Positions 1-7,951 of a stretch of DNA of 21,493 nt are shown piece by piece. The stretch is from Gammaproteobacteria bacterium UBA1119 (GTDB taxonomy: Bacteria > Pseudomonadota > Gammaproteobacteria > Pseudomonadales > Azotimanducaceae). The position numbers were made by a program, and so were the translations under genes. The notes beneath the pieces were generated by a model, which saw only the letters and a program-made list of their open reading frames with translations, was not told the origin of the DNA and searched no databases. The stretch's first letter is position 1; the number at the start of each line of letters is the position of its first letter. Where the stretch lies: contig DCBA01000016.1 in the NCBI GenBank assembly GCA_002313255.1, positions 878-22,370 on the forward strand, written 5' to 3'.

Positions 1-350
1 GGCAACTCTTGGGCAACGAGCAAAGATCAGCTTGCTGACATTACTTATGAGTGGAGAAGAACCTAAAGTTACCTATAAAGGTGTTACACATTTTTCCCGC
101 GAAAGCAGCCTAGCAAATACCCGCCCATGACAGGCCTCGACGAGCGACGAACGGACAAACGCGATCATGGCGACGAAATAGATCATTCCGTTAGATAGAG
201 GCAGTCGGCGATCTGCGCCGCCCACATTCCGAACACACCAAAGTTATTTGCCACTTGATGCCGGTCAGCGGCTTGATCGATGAGGATGGTGCATACTGTT
301 CTTTGGTTCGCTATGTTTCTAGAGCGAAAGCAATCGTTATAGGAAGTGAA
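1..350. other. Left edge, no confident gene
   Basis: Two short forward frames run in from the left edge: one stops at 64-66 (last residues DITYEWRRT) and one stops at 128-130 (last residues ESSLANTRP). Either could be the 3' end of a gene cut by the window edge, but both are too short to assign and they cannot both be real. From about 131 to 350 I see no coding signal, hairpin or repeat. A possible in-frame extension of the next gene from TTG 255 or ATG 258 is considered under that gene. Confidence 0.3.
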
Positions 351-1148
351 ATGACCCTAACTGTTGAAGCAGAAGTGCGTTATCTCAATGACGAGTGGCG
401 TCACCGAGCAGGGTTGGCCAGCATCGGCAGTGGTGAGTCTAGACGCGCAAATACCCGCAAGCACAATGTGTTCATACGCGATGCGCGCGCTAAGCGCGAT
501 GAATTAAGTCTCGATGTAAACGGCTTTACGCTAGTCGATCACGTATCGGCAGTTCCGAACTTTGGCGACGAGGATTCAGTAAGGTCGGTGTACTACGCCG
601 AAATCGAGCGATTAACACGCGACGTTAGTGGTGCCAACGAGGTGTTTATCACCAACCATGTGGTTCGGACGGAGGACAAGTCCAATTTCAATAGCGCGTA
701 TGCCCGATTTCTCCATTGCGATTACAGTTTAAAAGATCCGCGTTCTGCCTCCCTTAAGACTCTTGAATCACGCCATCTCGATCCAGCCGACTACGAAACT
801 GCGGATTTTGCTTGGTACAACTCGTGGCAGCCTTTTGACCATGAGGCGCGGAACAATCCTCTTGCAGTAATCGACGCTACAACGCTTGCCGAAAACGACA
901 TCGTCGACTACTACTACACGGGCAATAACGCTTCAAATAAATCGTCGATGCCTCTGTTTAATCCCAGGCACGAGCTGTGGTATTTCAACCGGATGCGGAC
1001 AGACGAGGTTCTCTTCATTAAACAACTTGATACACGTGATGGCTATGCTCAAGCGTGTCCTCACACGTCGTTCGATGACCCAAATGTTCCGCAAGACGTG
1101 CCCCCGCGTCGAAGCGTCGAAGTTCGATTGTTAGCCGTTTTTCGCTGA
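351..1148 (+). CDS. CmcJ/NvfI-like Fe(II)/2-oxoglutarate oxygenase
   Basis: This is a probable non-heme iron, 2-oxoglutarate-dependent hydroxylase or desaturase of the CmcJ/NvfI (AsaB, GA4-desaturase-like) family. Members are known mainly from secondary metabolism, for example cephamycin 7-alpha-methoxylation. Numbered from ATG 351 (265 aa), I see an HxD pair at H122/D124 (FLHCDYS), the family block PLAVIDATTL near 170-179, the FNPRHELWYF block near 203-212, a distal histidine at H238 (PHTSF) and arginines at 254 and 259 (RSVEVR) suited to bind 2-oxoglutarate. ATG 351 is chosen because AGGAAG lies six bases upstream and homology begins just after it; the frame stays open back to TTG 255, which would give 297 aa. 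The gene stands alone and ends at a hairpin terminator. Its substrate is unknown. Family call is firm, function is not. Confidence 0.82.
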   Translation: MTLTVEAEVRYLNDEWRHRAGLASIGSGESRRANTRKHNVFIRDARAKRDELSLDVNGFTLVDHVSAVPNFGDEDSVRSVYYAEIERLTRDVSGANEVFITNHVVRTEDKSNFNSAYARFLHCDYSLKDPRSASLKTLESRHLDPADYETADFAWYNSWQPFDHEARNNPLAVIDATTLAENDIVDYYYTGNNASNKSSMPLFNPRHELWYFNRMRTDEVLFIKQLDTRDGYAQACPHTSFDDPNVPQDVPPRRSVEVRLLAVFR

Positions 1149-1149
1149 G

Positions 1150-1172
1150 CCTGTGCAATTTGCGCAGGTTTT
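1150..1172 (+). terminator. Intrinsic terminator of the CmcJ-like gene
   Basis: The stem CCTGTGC/GCGCAGG (seven pairs, one of them G-U) closes an AATTT loop and is followed directly by TTTT. It begins one base after the TGA stop at 1146-1148. The T-run is on the plus strand only, so it should end the plus-strand transcript and not the converging one. Confidence 0.7.
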
Positions 1173-1240
1173 GGATGTGAACCAAGCTCAAGAAGCATGG
1201 CGGGTTTAGGCGAAAGCCAAGGGTTGTAGGCCATGAAACC

Positions 1241-2611
1241 CTACGCGCTCCTCTTCAGCTGTCGAAAACCGGATTGCACGTATCGCGGCCGACCGGACTC
1301 ATCCTCGTTCGTAAAGTACCAGCCGATCTTGTCAAGCTCGGCATTGCCGCCGTCGAGCCGCGCTGTTCCAGAGTCCAAAAACACGAGCGGCAACGCTCGC
1401 TTATAGCCGGGCTGGCCTGTGTCACGATCGGTACTCGAAAGCATTAGACGGTCCTTCGTGCACTTGATGTCAACTATGGATCCCATGTTCTCGTAGCGGC
1501 CTTCGAATCGTCTGTAGTCCGGTTGGTCCGCTAGAGGGGCAGGAAGCACCGGTGGCTCTGCTAGTACAAGGGGGCTGATCACCTCGTTGCAGACGTCGTC
1601 GAAAAGCAACCCTGCGCGCCCGCCATTGGTCAACAGCGCAACAGCGACACCCTTTTCAGGGAAGATCCGAAGATAGGCAAATTGGCCGATCGTCGCGCCA
1701 TCGTGCCCATAGACGCGTTGGCCATTCCAATTCATGAGGAACCAGCCAAGACCCCATCCGGTAACGCCGTGTGGCGCATGTCGAGGCAGCTTGATTTGAC
1801 GGCGCTGCATGGCGCGCGCGGCGCGCCCAGTAAGGACGCGCGACCCATTCGGCAATCTGCCACCGTTTAGATGCAGCCGAGCGACCTTGAGAAGATCGGC
1901 GGCCGACATGCTCGGAACCGATCCCGCCGCCGCTTGCCCGAAAGATAGATACGGTCTCGTGCTCGCCTGCCAGCCTCTGGTACGACTGCGGGGCACGTGG
2001 CCAATCGCACAGTTGAACCTGATGGCGTGCTCCGGACTCGCGAACGCGTGCTCCATACCGAGTGGCTTGAATAAGTGATCCACCATCACTTGATCGAACG
2101 GTTTGTTACGCACCACTTCCAACACTCGACCCAAGGTAGCGAATCCGAGATTGCAATAGCTCATCATCGCGCCCCGCTCGAATAGGCTCGGGACCATCGT
2201 GCATCGGTCAATAAAGCGCCGTAGCGATTCGTCGCCACGTCCTGTGTCCACAAAGAGATCACCATCAATGCCACTTGTGTGACAAAGAAGCTCACGAATC
2301 GTTACCGTCTGGCTCACATCTAATCGTGAGACCCGAAAGTCAGGGAGATAATCGACTAGCGGAGCGTCCAGCCCGACTAGGCCCTCGTCGACGAGCTGCA
2401 TCACGAGTGTGGCGGTGAGCGGCTTAGTAATCGACCCGATCTGGAACACAGCGTCCTCGGTCACGGGAATTTTTGAATCGAGATTCACGACACCGGCTTG
2501 GACGCGTCGAACGATTTTATCGTTGCGTAAAACGGCAAAACTAGCCCCCGGGACATCATGACGCCGGATCGACTTTCGCAAGAAAGCAGCGAGACCTTTC
2601 TCATTCAACAT
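1241..2611 (-). CDS. Beta-lactamase-fold serine hydrolase (class C/PF00144 family), copy 1
   Basis: A 456-aa serine hydrolase of the PBP/beta-lactamase fold (PF00144), a family that includes DD-peptidases, D-aminopeptidases, esterases such as EstB, and the microcystin peptidase MlrB. The catalytic set is complete: S60-I-T-K63 (nucleophile and base), Y152-C-N154 as the YxN motif, and H303-D-G305 in place of KTG. About 90 C-terminal residues after 365 form a separate beta-rich tail, as in many esterase-type members. No signal peptide is visible, so a cytoplasmic enzyme is likely. ATG 2611 has GGGG about six bases upstream. It is divergent from the M81 peptidase, 61 bases between starts, suggesting shared control. 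The motif HDG favours an esterase or peptidase over a true beta-lactamase. Substrate unknown. Confidence 0.88.
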   Translation of the reverse strand: MLNEKGLAAFLRKSIRRHDVPGASFAVLRNDKIVRRVQAGVVNLDSKIPVTEDAVFQIGSITKPLTATLVMQLVDEGLVGLDAPLVDYLPDFRVSRLDVSQTVTIRELLCHTSGIDGDLFVDTGRGDESLRRFIDRCTMVPSLFERGAMMSYCNLGFATLGRVLEVVRNKPFDQVMVDHLFKPLGMEHAFASPEHAIRFNCAIGHVPRSRTRGWQASTRPYLSFGQAAAGSVPSMSAADLLKVARLHLNGGRLPNGSRVLTGRAARAMQRRQIKLPRHAPHGVTGWGLGWFLMNWNGQRVYGHDGATIGQFAYLRIFPEKGVAVALLTNGGRAGLLFDDVCNEVISPLVLAEPPVLPAPLADQPDYRRFEGRYENMGSIVDIKCTKDRLMLSSTDRDTGQPGYKRALPLVFLDSGTARLDGGNAELDKIGWYFTNEDESGRPRYVQSGFRQLKRSA

Positions 2612-2672
2612 GGTCTATCCCCGGGAGCCCTGATTTAATCCACTATCCATACGCAGACCGGAAGATGCAATC
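2612..2672. promoter_or_regulatory. Divergent intergenic region, hydrolase/M81 peptidase
   Basis: These 61 bases separate two oppositely oriented ATG starts and must hold both ribosome binding sites and, unless transcripts start inside the genes, both promoters. GGAAG precedes the M81 start; a GGGG run precedes the hydrolase start. I see no convincing -35/-10 pair. The role is inferred from gene layout. Confidence 0.4.
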
Positions 2673-4139
2673 ATGACCCGAATTGCGATCGCAGGCGTAG
2701 TCCATGAGACGAATACCTATTGTCGGGACACGACGCCGACATCGTCGTTCGATCTTCGTCGCGGTGAATCGATTCTGAGGGCGCGTGACACGGAGAGCAC
2801 CGCCGGCGGCGCGATTGCAGCCTGCGACCGGCTTGGATTTGAGGTCGTACCTCTATTAGTCGCGGCGGCGGCACCGTCGGGCACGATCCAGTCCGAAACC
2901 TACGAATCCTTCAAGCAAGAAATCCTCGCTGGGATCGACGCAGCGAAACCGATCGATGCCGTCTTTCTGGATCTACACGGGGCCGGCGTGGTCGAGCACT
3001 TGGAGGATTTGGAAGGCGATCTTGCGGTCGCGGTGCGCAACCTTGTCGGCGAAGCAGTACCAATCACCGCTGTGTTTGACCTTCACGGCAACGTAACGCA
3101 GATGATGGCCGATGCACTGGATGGCGTCTTCGCTTGTCATCAATACCCTCACGTGGATCTTCACGAACGCGCCGACGAGGCGATTCAGTTGATCGACGAC
3201 ATGCTGAAGGAAAACTTTCGACCGGTCATTCACATCGAAACATTGCCGATGCTGTTGCCGACGACAACCACGTTCATCGGCATCGGCAAATCGATGCTCC
3301 AGGAGATACTTGAAGCCGAGTTGTCTGACGAGGTCATCGACGTCAGCTGGTTCCACGGTTTTCCGTATGCCGACATCGAACTTGTCGGAGTGCATATCGC
3401 CGTGACGGTACGCGGCGAGCGCGAGTGCGCGAAGGCAATTGCCCGTCGTGTCGCGGAATCGCTCTGGCGACAGCGGAATGCATTCAAACCGGAGAGCCTT
3501 TCGGTCGAGGAAGCGGTCGGTCGTGCCATGAACGCGACCGAGCACCCCGTCATCATCAATGAAACGTCTGACAATTGCGGCGCCGGCACGCCGGGTGACG
3601 GGACTCACTTATTACGGGCGATGCTTGAAGCCAAGCTCGACAAAGCATGCTTCGCGTTTTTGGTCGACCCGGAGGTCGCCTTGCAAGCCCACAAGGCCGG
3701 GGTCGGTAATTCAATCGACGTGCGTCTTGGTGGCAAGACCGACGATCTTCACGGCGAGCCTTTGGAGCTCAACGTGTACATCAAGGCTCTCCATGATGGT
3801 CGAATGAAAATGCTGGCAATGGTTAAAGGCGCGCCCATGCATCTTGGATTGATGGCACGGCTTGTGGTGAATGGCATCGACATTGTGGTTGCCTCAAATC
3901 GAAGCCAAACGTTTGATGTCGGCCCATTCCTCGCCGTTGGAATAGATGTGATGTCGTACCCGATCGTCGCGCTCAAGTCATCGAATCACTTCCGTGCCGG
4001 GTTTCAAGACATCGCCGGAACGATCATTACCGCAGACCCTCCGGGACTTAGTACCCACCGCATCGAAACATTTGATCGGAAACGAGCGCCTGGCCCCGTT
4101 TGGCCGATTGACGCGGCAGCCGAATATAGTTCCAGTTAA
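2673..4139 (+). CDS. M81 family metallopeptidase (MlrC-like)
   Basis: A 488-aa member of peptidase family M81 (MlrC; N-terminal DUF1485 plus C-terminal MlrC domain). MlrC is known to hydrolyse linearised microcystin and the tetrapeptide, but most homologues have no known substrate. The N terminus GVVHETNTY (residues 8-16), the DLHGAG block at 100-105, D136-L-H138-G-N, and H160-V-D162-L-H164-E are the conserved family stretches expected to bind zinc; TSDNCGAGTPGDGTHLLR-like residues near 298-315 are another family signature. Length is slightly below the usual 490-530 aa. ATG 2673 has GGAAG ten bases upstream. It is divergent from a PF00144 serine hydrolase, the same family pair as MlrB/MlrC. 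No transporter or MlrA-type protease is in the window. The fold assignment is firm, microcystin as substrate is not claimed. Confidence 0.9.
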   Translation: MTRIAIAGVVHETNTYCRDTTPTSSFDLRRGESILRARDTESTAGGAIAACDRLGFEVVPLLVAAAAPSGTIQSETYESFKQEILAGIDAAKPIDAVFLDLHGAGVVEHLEDLEGDLAVAVRNLVGEAVPITAVFDLHGNVTQMMADALDGVFACHQYPHVDLHERADEAIQLIDDMLKENFRPVIHIETLPMLLPTTTTFIGIGKSMLQEILEAELSDEVIDVSWFHGFPYADIELVGVHIAVTVRGERECAKAIARRVAESLWRQRNAFKPESLSVEEAVGRAMNATEHPVIINETSDNCGAGTPGDGTHLLRAMLEAKLDKACFAFLVDPEVALQAHKAGVGNSIDVRLGGKTDDLHGEPLELNVYIKALHDGRMKMLAMVKGAPMHLGLMARLVVNGIDIVVASNRSQTFDVGPFLAVGIDVMSYPIVALKSSNHFRAGFQDIAGTIITADPPGLSTHRIETFDRKRAPGPVWPIDAAAEYSSS

Positions 4140-4201
4140 ATGCTGCCGATCTTTATGGTTTCGATCTCGACTATTTGGCCGCGACACACGAGGAAATAAC
4201 C

Positions 4202-4236
4202 TCACTCACCTCGTGACCCCGACGCAGTTTGAGTGA
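4202..4236. terminator. Possible bidirectional terminator hairpin
   Basis: TCACTCA (4202-4208) and TGAGTGA (4230-4236) can form a perfect seven-pair stem around a 21-base loop, followed by CTTTGG. It sits between the converging M81 gene and kinase gene. The loop is long and the T-run poor, so this is only a weak candidate. Confidence 0.25.
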
Positions 4237-4302
4237 CTTTGGAATTAAATTGTTATTGGACCGGTTAGAGCCAGTGGCGTAGCCGAGACCAGCATGGGGA
4301 GC

Positions 4303-5721
4303 CTAGGCGCGTACCGCGAGCGCGGTGGCGAGACCAGAATACCGCGGTTGATCAATAGCCACCTGGTTGGCCACAGTGTCACGCAGGTGGGCGATCACGC
4401 CAACCTGATCTAGCGGCATTGAGGCATCACGCAAGGCATTGACGAGTCGCCATCGGAGATCCAAAAGCTCGTCGTTACTTGCAAAGATCACGCGCAGTCG
4501 TTCGAGCTCAAGTCGTCTATGCTCAGCGCCGAGCGAACCATCGCGCAAGATGATATCGAGCGAGTTACCGGCGACCCGCGACAGGAACTGAGTGCGTCCA
4601 CGAGACGAGTCCATCACGTCAGCCCGAAGGAAGTCGCGCACACTGACGAGTAACTCACCGATACCCGGCATCTCATCGTCCGCCTGGTCTGGTGGATCGA
4701 TGAGTGTGACCGGTCCCTGCATGATCAGGTTAACGCAGTCGATCTGGGCTTCAGAGCAACGTCGACCAATGGCGGGACGCTCCACCGTCTTGTCGGGACC
4801 AACGCGAAAATGTTCCGCCATGACAAGGGTAGTCACTGCCCACCAGAATGAGCCATAGACCTCCCAGAATCTAATGTGGTCTCGATCGAGTCTTCGATCG
4901 GAGATCGATTCGTAACCTTCGGCGAGGTCCTCGTACATACCAAAACCGCCGACGGGTAAATCGGCGCGACCGAAACGCCAAGAGTTGGTGCAAATCCACC
5001 CGAGATCGCGCATGGGGTCGCCAATGTGCGATATCTCCCAATCAAGCACGCCTACGATACCTGTTGAGTCGACCATCAGGTTGCCGTTGCGAAAGTCATT
5101 GTGGACGAGTGTGACTTCGTGGTGAACCGGCAAGTGATCCAGCAACCAGCGCGCCGAGTAATCGATCATCGGTTGCGGGGTATTGAAACGTTTATAACGC
5201 TCCCAGGTTTGATTGACGAGATTCTCCGGAGTTTGTGTCTGCAATTTTTCGTCAAGCCCAGTCGCGTGAAGGTCGATCGCATGGATACGCGCGAGAATCT
5301 CGCCACATTGTCGGGCTAGGACGGGACGGACGTTTTCGAATTCGGGGGAACGAACGATGCGCGCGCCAAGGGTTTCACCTTCAAGCCACTCCATGATGAA
5401 CCCCTCACCAAGACCGTCTCGATCCTTCAAAACGTAATGGACTTTCGGTTCTGGCACCAACGCTTCACGCGCTTTGCTGATAAGTAGCGCCTCCGTTGGT
5501 AGACCGACGGACTCCTGTAGATCGCTATCGACCTCAGCCCCTGTCCCGTCGAGGGCTCGACGTAGACACAGCGGCCTATTGGTACTCGCATCGGTGATCA
5601 TAAGTTTGTACGTTTCTTGGCTTGCGCCGCCCGACAGCCGCTCAGTCGATACCAGACCTGTGCAACCTGGTATCTCGCGGATAAGAACGCGCGCCAGGCT
5701 TTTCTCGAATACCGCGCTCAT
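4303..5721 (-). CDS. APH-fold acyl kinase fused to a DUF6285-like domain (LvaA-LvaB-like)
   Basis: A 472-aa protein with two parts. Residues 1-340 are an aminoglycoside phosphotransferase (APH)-fold kinase of the ACAD10/ACAD11-LvaA type: glycine-rich LSGGASQET at 29-37, catalytic loop H207-N-D209 with N214, and metal-binding D227-W-E. Residues 350-472 match, by my recollection, the small DUF6285 proteins that usually sit as a separate gene beside such kinases; visible marks are FLRADVM, RVAGNSLDI and AIDQPRYS. Known relatives phosphorylate the 4-hydroxyl of 4-hydroxyacyl-CoA (LvaA with LvaB in Pseudomonas putida levulinate catabolism; the kinase domain of mammalian ACAD10/11). The start ATG abuts the TGA stop of the upstream acyl-CoA dehydrogenase with no gap, so the two are surely cotranscribed and coupled. 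Chain length of the substrate cannot be told. True aminoglycoside resistance is unlikely. Confidence 0.87.
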   Translation of the reverse strand: MSAVFEKSLARVLIREIPGCTGLVSTERLSGGASQETYKLMITDASTNRPLCLRRALDGTGAEVDSDLQESVGLPTEALLISKAREALVPEPKVHYVLKDRDGLGEGFIMEWLEGETLGARIVRSPEFENVRPVLARQCGEILARIHAIDLHATGLDEKLQTQTPENLVNQTWERYKRFNTPQPMIDYSARWLLDHLPVHHEVTLVHNDFRNGNLMVDSTGIVGVLDWEISHIGDPMRDLGWICTNSWRFGRADLPVGGFGMYEDLAEGYESISDRRLDRDHIRFWEVYGSFWWAVTTLVMAEHFRVGPDKTVERPAIGRRCSEAQIDCVNLIMQGPVTLIDPPDQADDEMPGIGELLVSVRDFLRADVMDSSRGRTQFLSRVAGNSLDIILRDGSLGAEHRRLELERLRVIFASNDELLDLRWRLVNALRDASMPLDQVGVIAHLRDTVANQVAIDQPRYSGLATALAVRA

Positions 5722-6993
5722 TCAACTTTCCTCAACGCCCTTGGGCGCACGCTGCTGCATGTAGCCGAACATGTAGCCTGCGACACGACGCATCTGAATT
5801 TCCTCCGCACCTTCGGTAATGCGGTAGCGGCGGTGGTGGCGGTATATGTGCTCGAATGGCTTGTGCCGAGAATAACCCAGGCCACCATGCACCTGCATCG
5901 CTCGATCAGCGGCTTCGCAACAAAGGCGATTTGCCCAATAGTTGCACATCGACACCTTGTCCGAGACGGAAAACGCACCGTTTTCGTCCATCAACCATGC
6001 GGTCTTGTGGATCAGCGCCCTAAGCATCTCGCACTGAGTCTGCAGTTCGACCAGTGGGAACTGGATTCCTTGATTATCGGATAGGGGTTTCCCGAACGGT
6101 TTACGCGCGCGCGCATAGGTCACGGCTTCGTCAATACAGAACTGTGAGGCTCCCAGGCTGGATGCCGCCTGGCGGATACGGTTCTCGTTGAAGAAATGTT
6201 GCACGACCTGGAGGCCACGACCTTCCCCACCGAAGATTGAGGCGTGAGGGACACGTACGTTCGTGAACGAGACACGGCCGTGGTCCGTCGGCATGTTGAA
6301 GGTCCAGAGCATTTCCTCGATCTTGACGCCTGGGGAGTCCATGGGCGTCAAGAACGCGGTGATACCACTGCCGTCGCCCGCTTCACCGCTGACTCGGGCC
6401 ATGACCATGTCATATTTCGCCGTATGGATACCGGTGTTCCACGTTTTCTCACCGTTGATGATCCACTCGTCACCCTCACGTACCGCGCGGGTTTCCATGT
6501 GCGTGGCATCGGATCCGTGGTCAGGCTCTGTGATACCGAACGCAAAACCGCGCCGACCTTCCGCTAGATCGTTGATCCACTCTGCCTTCTGCTCTTTCGT
6601 TCCATATTCCAGCATCAATAACAGCCCAATGTTATTACCGACGATGGAATGCTCGTTCTGCAGGTCGTTGTGCAGCCCTAAACCTTTGGCCGCGAGATGC
6701 TCACGGATAATTGCCATGCCAAGATTGGTGCCATCCATACCACCGTACTGCTTGGGGAATGGATAGCGATAAAAGCCGGCATCATCCGCCAGGCGTTTAG
6801 CCTTCGCCAACAGCGCCTCCCACGCTACGTTCGGCAGTCCATCGCGTTCCCAATCGGTTCGGGCATCCTCACGACGGTGGTCGAAAAAACGTACGTTGTC
6901 GTCAGTCTGCTCGAGCGGTCTGATCACCTCGTCTATGAAACTGTCGAGGCGTTTCAGCAGCGTCGTGACATCTTCCGGAATATCGAAGTCCAT
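5722..6993 (-). CDS. Acyl-CoA dehydrogenase, ACAD11/LvaC-like
   Basis: A 423-aa FAD-dependent acyl-CoA dehydrogenase of the ACAD10/ACAD11-LvaC branch. The N-terminal helical domain, the FAD-contact stretch FGITEPDHGSDAT (152-164), WIINGEKTWNTG (177-188), the QVHGGLGYS block and the C-terminal RITEGAEEIQ stretch are all present; E394 lies where MCAD has its catalytic base. In the ACAD11/LvaC reaction the enzyme acts on 4-phosphoacyl-CoA and removes phosphate, so that the 4-hydroxyacyl chain enters beta-oxidation. That role is inferred from the adjacent kinase. ATG 6993 has AAGGTAA seven bases upstream. It is the first gene of a two-gene operon. No levulinate-specific genes (thiolase, LvaD/E, transporter) are nearby, so a lipid-derived 4-hydroxy acid is as likely as levulinate. 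A plain long-chain dehydrogenase is the alternative. Confidence 0.92.
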   Translation of the reverse strand: MDFDIPEDVTTLLKRLDSFIDEVIRPLEQTDDNVRFFDHRREDARTDWERDGLPNVAWEALLAKAKRLADDAGFYRYPFPKQYGGMDGTNLGMAIIREHLAAKGLGLHNDLQNEHSIVGNNIGLLLMLEYGTKEQKAEWINDLAEGRRGFAFGITEPDHGSDATHMETRAVREGDEWIINGEKTWNTGIHTAKYDMVMARVSGEAGDGSGITAFLTPMDSPGVKIEEMLWTFNMPTDHGRVSFTNVRVPHASIFGGEGRGLQVVQHFFNENRIRQAASSLGASQFCIDEAVTYARARKPFGKPLSDNQGIQFPLVELQTQCEMLRALIHKTAWLMDENGAFSVSDKVSMCNYWANRLCCEAADRAMQVHGGLGYSRHKPFEHIYRHHRRYRITEGAEEIQMRRVAGYMFGYMQQRAPKGVEES

Positions 6994-7022
6994 GGCTTAC
7001 CTTTTTTTTAGAAATCGTCAGA

Positions 7023-7037
7023 TGCTAAACACTAGCA
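7023..7037. promoter_or_regulatory. Inverted repeat, candidate operator
   Basis: TGCTA-AACAC-TAGCA is a perfect five-base inverted repeat with a five-base spacer. It lies 30 bases upstream of the acyl-CoA dehydrogenase start and in the divergent gap before the VOC gene. Position and form fit a repressor operator, but no regulator is encoded here and such a short palindrome can occur by chance. Confidence 0.3.
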
Positions 7038-7177
7038 AAGTAGGTGTGGCGCAGCAGAGAAAGACCTCGCGAATTAGGACACCCCCTACCTTTTAGGAGC
7101 CACGACAACCGTAGGTGAGACGCGTAGGTTGCGGATCACGAAACCCGTGGATGATTCAAATGGAATTGAGTAACGAC

Positions 7178-7591
7178 ATGAAGACAAGAATAGTGCCTAG
7201 TTTGCGATACCAGGACTGCAGACAAGCCATCGATTGGTTATGCGCTGCTTTTGGGTTTGAACAGCAGCTTATCGTGCCTAGTGAAGATGGCGGTATAACC
7301 CATGCTCAACTGGTCTGCGGGATGGCTATGATCATGTTAGGCGATGGCCACAGAGACGACGACGACCCTTTTGGACAACTAAACAAGTCACCCTTGCAGC
7401 TCGATGGCTACAACACGGCTGGCGTTTATATGATCGTCGAAGATGTGGACGCCCACTACGAGAAAGCACGAGCAGCAGGAGCAGCAATAGTTTTGGATAT
7501 CGTTGATCAAGGGTATGGAGGCAGGGGATACACGTGTAAAGACCTAGAGGGTCACCTCTGGAGTTTTGGCTCCTACGATCCTTGGGCATAG
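7178..7591 (+). CDS. VOC superfamily protein, PhnB/glyoxalase-like
   Basis: A 137-aa protein with the paired beta-alpha-beta-beta-beta modules of the vicinal oxygen chelate fold. The opening IVPSLRYQDCRQAIDWL, the middle VYMIVEDVDAHYEKARAAGA and the ending DLEGHLWSFGSYDPW are typical of the PhnB/glyoxalase-bleomycin resistance branch. ATG 7178 is chosen because family members begin just before IVPSLRY; ATG 7160 and ATG 7151 are possible, and the frame opens at 7115. It is divergent from the acyl-CoA dehydrogenase operon. VOC proteins include glyoxalases, epimerases, dioxygenases and drug-binding proteins; the reaction cannot be decided here. Confidence 0.82.
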   Translation: MKTRIVPSLRYQDCRQAIDWLCAAFGFEQQLIVPSEDGGITHAQLVCGMAMIMLGDGHRDDDDPFGQLNKSPLQLDGYNTAGVYMIVEDVDAHYEKARAAGAAIVLDIVDQGYGGRGYTCKDLEGHLWSFGSYDPWA

Positions 7592-7951
7592 TATTTGCTG
7601 TCGGACTTTAGGGCGTCTGCTATCGGGACACCTTTTCGACGCGAACCAGTCCTACGATTTATAACAGGTCGCGGCGAAAGAAGGTTTGACCTTATCTACC
7701 GAATTTCTTGGGCGTGCACGTTAGAACAGCAAATAGACGGTCGGATCTACACGCCACAAATGATTTGGGTACCATCGTGCCATCGCTTTGACGGCTCGTC
7801 AGGGTAGGTATAGCTTGAGAGGGATTCCTCGATACCTGCAGTAGAAGTCTCTGCGAATGACGAGTCTGGCGGTAAAAAATCGTTCTATGCGCTTTCGAGT
7901 CCTGGATTTAGGTAGCCCGCTTCACCGGCCTTCCAATGCGGAGAGCAGAGC
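7592..7951. other. 360-base intergenic region
   Basis: No convincing gene: the one forward frame, ending near 7807, has no ribosome binding site and no recognisable protein character. Two small symmetries are present: AAGGT-TTG-ACCTT at 7681-7693, and an imperfect hairpin at 7806-7837 (AGGTAT/ATACCT outside, GAGG/CCTC inside with a GATT loop). The hairpin could lie in the leader of the aminomethyltransferase gene. It does not match the glycine riboswitch or another class known to me. Confidence 0.4.

Noticed and set aside
1..130. Two forward open frames entering from the left edge
   Set aside because: Both are under 45 residues, overlap each other and match nothing I recognise; neither can be called as a gene end.
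2973..3608. 211-codon open frame antisense to the M81 gene
   Set aside because: It runs opposite a gene with firm homology and active-site motifs, has no protein character and is a codon-bias shadow.
1241..4139. A microcystin degradation (mlr) cluster
   Set aside because: Only the family pairing is present. MlrA-type protease and MlrD transporter are absent, and both families have wide other uses, so the mlr names are not applied.
6263..6766. 167-codon open frame antisense to the acyl-CoA dehydrogenase, and a 155-codon one at 5617-6084
   Set aside because: Low-complexity, Arg/Ser/Pro-rich translations lying opposite conserved coding sequence; shadows.
7595..7807. 70-codon forward frame in the gap before the aminomethyltransferase
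   Set aside because: TTG-type start, no ribosome binding site, and a translation without recognisable features.
7592..7951. Glycine riboswitch before the GcvT-like gene
   Set aside because: The characteristic conserved blocks of that riboswitch are not there; only a small imperfect hairpin is seen.
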